Shown here: positions 60,183 through 64,000 of the stretch, piece by piece
Position numbering within the stretch: position 1 is the stretch's first letter
Layout: every line of letters begins with the position of its first letter
Source of the DNA: Verrucomicrobiota bacterium
GTDB lineage: Bacteria; Verrucomicrobiota; Kiritimatiellia; RFP12; UBA1067
Assembly (NCBI GenBank): GCA_023269675.1
Contig: JAHFSX010000023.1
Location: forward strand, 1 to 64,000
Length of the DNA stretch: 64,000 nt
Direction of reading: 5' to 3'
Notes under the pieces: generated by a model
Seen by the model: only the letters and a program-made list of their open reading frames with translations
Database searches by the model: none
Told to the model about the DNA's origin: nothing
Translations under genes and position numbers: made by a program

Positions 60183-61202
60183 ATGGCACTGGGAGAGATA
60201 CTGAAAAACGCGCGGGTGCAGCGGGGGCTGACGCCTTCCGACGTGGCCGAAAACACGCACCTGATGGTTCAGATCGTGGAAGATCTGGAGCGCGAGGATT
60301 TCAGGCGCGTGGCGGCGCCGATCTACGGGCGCGGCTTCATCAAACTGTACGCCGAGCTGCTGGAGCTTGACCCCGAACCGCTGGTCCGCGATTTCATGGA
60401 CCTGTATGCGGGGTCGCGCGCGCCCGCCGTGCGCACCAAGAAAGTGGAGACGCAGGGCGAGCCCGCGCCGGAGCCCGTGACGCGTACGGTCTCGGGGCCC
60501 GCACCGATGTCGCCGCAACGGCAGGCGGTGCAGCCGCGTCCCGCCGTGCGCCCGTTGAGCGTGCCGCAACCGGCAGCGGCCGAGGAGACGGCGCGGCCCG
60601 AGTTCATACGCGAGCCGCTCGTCGTCGGCGTGACCGCGCCTGTCGCGGTTCCCCAGGCTGAACACGAGGCGGAGCCGCCGGAGCCGGAGCCGCTGCCGCA
60701 GGCGCAGGCGCCGGAAAGTGGCTTAGGGCTGGTGGTGGCGTCCGAGACGGAGTTTGCGGAGTCGGATGAGCCGGACCTGTTCCGGCCCCAGCCGCCGCGG
60801 CGCAAGTCGTACGCGGATGTTTCAGCCGATGAAGAGGGCCAGGCGGAGGACGCGCCCCGCGCGGCACGCAAGCCGCGGCTGCCGATCTTCAAGATCGGCG
60901 GGCGCATGGACGAGACCCGCGAGCCGGCGGAGCAGGACGAGGCGTCCCACGCGCGGCGGAGGGCGCGGATCCAGGCGTTCGTGGACGGCGTGACGAAGCT
61001 CAAGGAGGGTGTGGAGAGCAAGCTGCCCTCCACGCTGCCCCAAAAACAGATGGTGGCCCTGGGCGGCGCGGGGGTGGCCGCGCTGGTGTTCATGGCCGTC
61101 GGCATCCACTTCCTGTTCAAGATGACGGGGACGAACGTCAAAGAGTCGCCCGGCGCCATCGTGCGGGCCGTGGCGCCTGTGCCGGACCTGTACGTGGACT
61201 AG
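60183..61202 (+). CDS. RodZ-like helix-turn-helix membrane protein
   Basis: 339 residues, 19 bases after ftsK. N-terminal Cro/C1-type HTH as in RodZ ('LGEILKNARVQRGLTPSDVAENTHLMVQIVEDLERED' then 'APIYGRGFIKLYAELLELDPEPLVRDFMDLY'). A long Pro/Ala/Glu-rich linker (residues about 80-280) leads to one transmembrane helix ('GGAGVAALVFMAVGIHFLFKM', about 299-319) and a short periplasmic tail. RodZ couples MreB to the wall-elongation machine; here the usual C-terminal DUF4115 beta domain is missing, so it is a shortened form. Family call good, name tentative. Confidence 0.85.
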   Translation: MALGEILKNARVQRGLTPSDVAENTHLMVQIVEDLEREDFRRVAAPIYGRGFIKLYAELLELDPEPLVRDFMDLYAGSRAPAVRTKKVETQGEPAPEPVTRTVSGPAPMSPQRQAVQPRPAVRPLSVPQPAAAEETARPEFIREPLVVGVTAPVAVPQAEHEAEPPEPEPLPQAQAPESGLGLVVASETEFAESDEPDLFRPQPPRRKSYADVSADEEGQAEDAPRAARKPRLPIFKIGGRMDETREPAEQDEASHARRRARIQAFVDGVTKLKEGVESKLPSTLPQKQMVALGGAGVAALVFMAVGIHFLFKMTGTNVKESPGAIVRAVAPVPDLYVD

Positions 61203-61290
61203 TGAATAAGCGCGCGCAACGTCGCACGTTTAACTCTCACGTGTTTTCTTTCAGAGGTGAGCGTTGCATGTTGGAGGTTGAGCGTTTCGC

Positions 61291-62736
61291 TCAGGTCCGG
61301 CGGCGTTCGTGCGACGGCGGGATCTTGAGGATGCCGCGGTATTTGGCGATGGTGCGGCGCGCGACCGTGATGCCCTGCGCCGTCAGTTTCTCTTCGATGG
61401 CCTGGTCGGAGAGCGGCGTGGCGGGGTTTTCCGCATCCACCAGCCGCTTGATCTGGTCCTGCACCGACTTGTTCGAGATCGAGGCGCCGTCCTTGCCCTT
61501 CAGTCCCGGCGTGAAGAAATACTTCATTTCGAAGAGGCCGAGCGGGGTGCGCATATACTTGTTGGCCACGGTGCGGCTGACGGTGGTCTCGTGCACGCCG
61601 ACTTTCAGGGCGACCTCCGCCATGGTCATGGGGTGGAGCGCCTCCACGCCCTGGGTCAGGAAATCGGTCTGCGCGTCCACGATCTCCTGAGCGATCTTGC
61701 GGATGGTCTCCTGGCGCTGGTAAATGCTGCGGATCAGGAACGCGCCGGCGCGGATGCGCTCGCGGATGTAGGACTTGGTTTCGCCGGAGACGCCCTTGTC
61801 CTCGAGCAGCTTGCGGTAGTGCTTGCTGATGCGGATGTGCGGCAGCTGGTCGTTGTCCACTTTGGCGACGAAGCGCCCCTTTTCCTTCGTGACGAATACC
61901 TCGGGCTCCACGTATTCGGTGCTGGCGCTCTCGAACGAGCGGCCGGGGCGCGGGTTGAGGCAGCGGATGAGGGCGGTCACGTGGTCGAGTTCCGCGCGCG
62001 TCAGGTCCAGCACTTTGCACAGGAACTTCTCGTCGTGCGCGCCGAGTTTCTCCAGATACTTGTCGATGACCAGACGGGCCTCGTCCTCCCACGGCGAGTC
62101 CTCGACGAGGTCGAGCTGCTGCAGCAGGCACTCGCGCAGCGTCCGCGAGCCGACGCCCGGCGGGTCGAACGACTGGATCACCTTGAGGACGTTGACCACG
62201 TCGCGTTCGCTGCGCCCGGAGATCATGATGATGTCCGGCAGGCTGCCGGTGAAATAGCCGTCGTCGTTGACGTTGCCGATCAGGTTGATGGCGAGTTCGC
62301 GGTCTTCGGGCGAGAGGTCGGTGAGGGTGAGCTGCTCGACCAGGTGGTCCTGCAGCGAGACGTGCTGCTTGACCGAGTCGAACATGTACTGGCGCTTCTC
62401 CTCGGCGTCGTCGTTCGAGGGCGCGTTCTCCATGCCCTGCATGAAGTAGTCCCGCCACTCGTCGTCCTGCTTGAGGATGGCGTCCACGTCGGGGCTGAAG
62501 TCCAGCCCCTTGTCGGTGACGTGCTGCGGCGGCACCACCGGCATGGCGTCGGAAAGCATCACCTCGACAGGGTCCTTCAGGTCCTCGATCGTGGGGTTGA
62601 CCGCCATCTCCTTCAGAATCGCCGCGCGCAGTTCCAGCACCGGCATCTGGAGCATCTCCAGCGACTGGCGCAACTGCGGCGCGAGCGTCATCACCTGACG
62701 CTGCTGCTGACTCAGACTTAGATAGGGACCTGCCAT
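61291..62736 (-). CDS. rpoN: RNA polymerase sigma-54 factor
   Basis: 481 residues from ATG 62736. Directs RNA polymerase to -24/-12 promoters that need an AAA+ activator. N-terminal activator region is Gln/Leu-rich ('LSLSQQQRQVMTLAPQLRQSLEMLQMPVLELRAAI'), then an acidic region ('VNPTIEDLKDPVEVMLSD'), the core-binding domain ('VIQSFDPPGVGSRTLRECLLQQLDL'), a DNA-binding HTH ('MTMAEVALKVGVHETTVSRTVANKYM') and the RpoN box ARRTIAKYR at 459-467. Complete. Convergent to rodZ. No enhancer-binding activator is in the window. The 88 bases beyond its stop hold a decayed AACATTGAAC-type repeat. Confidence 0.97.
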   Translation of the reverse strand: MAGPYLSLSQQQRQVMTLAPQLRQSLEMLQMPVLELRAAILKEMAVNPTIEDLKDPVEVMLSDAMPVVPPQHVTDKGLDFSPDVDAILKQDDEWRDYFMQGMENAPSNDDAEEKRQYMFDSVKQHVSLQDHLVEQLTLTDLSPEDRELAINLIGNVNDDGYFTGSLPDIIMISGRSERDVVNVLKVIQSFDPPGVGSRTLRECLLQQLDLVEDSPWEDEARLVIDKYLEKLGAHDEKFLCKVLDLTRAELDHVTALIRCLNPRPGRSFESASTEYVEPEVFVTKEKGRFVAKVDNDQLPHIRISKHYRKLLEDKGVSGETKSYIRERIRAGAFLIRSIYQRQETIRKIAQEIVDAQTDFLTQGVEALHPMTMAEVALKVGVHETTVSRTVANKYMRTPLGLFEMKYFFTPGLKGKDGASISNKSVQDQIKRLVDAENPATPLSDQAIEEKLTAQGITVARRTIAKYRGILKIPPSHERRRT

Positions 62737-62807
62737 GCGTGCACCCAAACGAACCGGTGAGCCAACCCATTGTTAGCAACATTCGTACCATCCGGTTTTG
62801 TGAGCTA

Positions 62808-62836
62808 ATCATAGTGCAAGAGACCGGTCGCGGCAA
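62808..62836 (-). promoter_or_regulatory. Possible rpoN promoter
   Basis: TTGCCG (62831-62836), exactly 17 bases, TATGAT (62808-62813) on the minus strand, about 70 bases before the start codon. Confidence 0.5.
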
Positions 62837-62932
62837 GTGCCGTTTGCAACAAATTTTCCCGTTTTCAGCCATGGCCGCGGGGCCGTTTTTTTGGTTTAAT
62901 AGACAGTCAAATTTGACAAGGGGGATTTCAGC

Positions 62933-64000
62933 ATGTGCAGCACTTCGCGCAGGCATTTCCTGCAGGCCGCCCTGGCGGCGTCCGCGTTCCCGTACATTGT
63001 GCCTTCGGCGGCCTTCGGCGCCAACGCCCGGCTCACCCTGGCGATGGTCGGCACGGGCGGCCGCGGCCGCCATCTGGCGCGCCAGTTCACCAAACTGGGC
63101 GATGTGCGCGTGGTCGCGGCGTGCGACGCGGATGCGCGCGAGCTGAAGAAGTGCGTCGACGAGACCAACAAGCAGTACGGCGACACGGCGTGCCAGGCCT
63201 ACAGTGACTTCCGCGAGCTGCTGGCCCGCAAGGATGTCGACGCCGTCACGGTCGCCACGCCGGACCACTGGCACGCGCTCGTCAGCATCGCCGCCGCGCG
63301 CGCGGGCAAGCACATCTTCTGCGAGAAGCCGCTGGCCAACTCGATCGGCGAAAGCAAGGCCCTGCGCGACGCGGTGCGCGCCAGCGGCGTGGTGCTGCAG
63401 ACCGGCAGCTGCGAACGCTCGCGCGCCAACGCGCGCTACTGCTGCGAAGTGGTGCGCAACGGCTACATCGGCAAGCTGCACACGATGGTCATCCACCTGC
63501 CGACCGACCAGGGCCACCACGACAACGTCCGCAAGCAGACCGCGATGCCGGCGGCGGCCGGGGCCCCCGCGGAACTGAACTACGACCTGTGGCTGGGCCA
63601 CACGCCCAAGATCCCTTACTACCCGGGACTCCATCCCGGCAGCTGGCGCTTCAACCTGAGCTTCGGGTGCGGCGAGATGTCCGACCGCGGCGCGCACGTG
63701 ATCGACCTCGCCCAGCTCGGCAACGACAGCGACCACACCGGGCCGGTCTCGGTCGAGGCCAAGGGGTGGGACGACCGGCACGGCATCTACAACGCGCCGA
63801 TGTCGTTCGAGTTTGAGAACACCTACGCCAACGGCGTCAGGATGATCGGCGGCACCACGCGCAGCCCGCGCGGCGTCCGCTTCGAAGGCGACCAGGGCTG
63901 GATCTTCCTGCGCGTCCACGAGGGCACGCTGGAGGCCTCCGACGGGAAGCTGCTCACGCTGGACCCCGAGACGTTCGCGGTGAAGCTCGGCCGCACGGCG
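62933..64000 (+). CDS. Tat-exported Gfo/Idh/MocA family oxidoreductase (3' end outside window)
   Basis: Open to the window end; 356 residues visible. AAGGGGG lies about eight bases before ATG 62933. Tat signal 'TSRRHFLQAALAASAFPYI', cut near 'AFG/ANA'. Rossmann domain 'LTLAMVGTGGRGRHLARQFT', 'VRVVAACDADARELKKCV', 'VDAVTVATPDHWHALVSIAAA', catalytic-lysine motif 'FCEKPLANSIGESKAL', then 'YDLWLGHTPKIPYYPGLHPGSWRF' and 'EMSDRGAHVIDLAQLG' (Asp and His). Fourth member of this family here and third exported one; substrate unknown, likely a sugar acid or inositol-like compound. Confidence 0.9.
   Translation, partial: MCSTSRRHFLQAALAASAFPYIVPSAAFGANARLTLAMVGTGGRGRHLARQFTKLGDVRVVAACDADARELKKCVDETNKQYGDTACQAYSDFRELLARKDVDAVTVATPDHWHALVSIAAARAGKHIFCEKPLANSIGESKALRDAVRASGVVLQTGSCERSRANARYCCEVVRNGYIGKLHTMVIHLPTDQGHHDNVRKQTAMPAAAGAPAELNYDLWLGHTPKIPYYPGLHPGSWRFNLSFGCGEMSDRGAHVIDLAQLGNDSDHTGPVSVEAKGWDDRHGIYNAPMSFEFENTYANGVRMIGGTTRSPRGVRFEGDQGWIFLRVHEGTLEASDGKLLTLDPETFAVKLGRTA

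Overview
This is 64 kb of GC-rich chromosome from a Gram-negative, diderm bacterium. The gene content points to the PVC group, most likely Kiritimatiellota, Lentisphaerota or Verrucomicrobiota. That placement is inferred from the gene set (Tat-exported sulfatases, Gfo/Idh/MocA proteins and sugar isomerases, an outer-membrane porin, RodZ, RpoN, DUF2851) and not from a phylogenetic marker. Coding density is normal except for long intergenic tracts packed with short repeats.

Layout. 1-2.1 kb: the right end of a prophage or prophage remnant (capsid C-terminus, connector-like protein, two small membrane proteins), ending beside a tRNA-Pro gene whose 3' end faces it. 2.6-3.9 kb: an Nfu-type Fe-S scaffold and thiamine pyrophosphokinase. 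4.4-17.7 kb: a polysaccharide and sugar catabolism zone with a GH2 beta-galactosidase, two Tat-dependent sulfatases, a DUF2851 gene coupled to one sulfatase, a sugar isomerase-like protein, two Gfo/Idh/MocA oxidoreductases and a toroid-repeat protein, separated by repeat-rich spacers. 17.7-22.4 kb: a small membrane exporter-like protein, a PP-loop thiolase, a tail-anchored FHA protein, Era and a phosphofructokinase, then tRNA-Lys. 22.8-26.1 kb: four poorly characterised genes, including an orphan PilX-like protein. 27-30.4 kb: a second PP-loop thiolase with a cysteine desulfurase and an unknown protein, probably a sulfur-transfer operon. 30.6-33.2 kb: a sulfate-binding protein and a porin. 33.4-39.1 kb: a complete biotin operon (bioB-F-H-C-D-A) on the minus strand under a recognisable BirA operator; its bioH carries an in-frame TGA. 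39.2-48.3 kb: an acetyl-xylan-esterase-like protein, a GH1 beta-glucosidase, a PAS hybrid histidine kinase, a Tat lipoprotein oxidoreductase, a tandem-repeat array and another sugar isomerase-like protein. 48.6-52.6 kb: citrate synthase, a secreted esterase and a CBS-regulated pyrophosphatase. 52.7-62.7 kb: a housekeeping cluster ftsH-folP-cdaA-cdaR-ftsK-rodZ (c-di-AMP, cell envelope, division), with convergent rpoN. The window ends inside another Tat-exported oxidoreductase.

How it fits together. The exported enzymes (GH2, GH1, sulfatases, esterases, periplasmic oxidoreductases) suggest breakdown of sulfated, acetylated glycans. The sulfate-binding protein could recover released sulfate. The two PP-loop enzymes plus the desulfurase move sulfur towards RNA modification.

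The most unusual material is non-coding. A 270-290 bp element bounded by related palindromes occurs three times plus one fragment. A second element of about 120 bp occurs three times. There is a family of extragenic palindromes with a CCCTACC or CCCTCC tail. A duplicated sulfatase 3' flank contains a leftover gene tail, and one intergenic-type repeat has landed in frame inside a gene.
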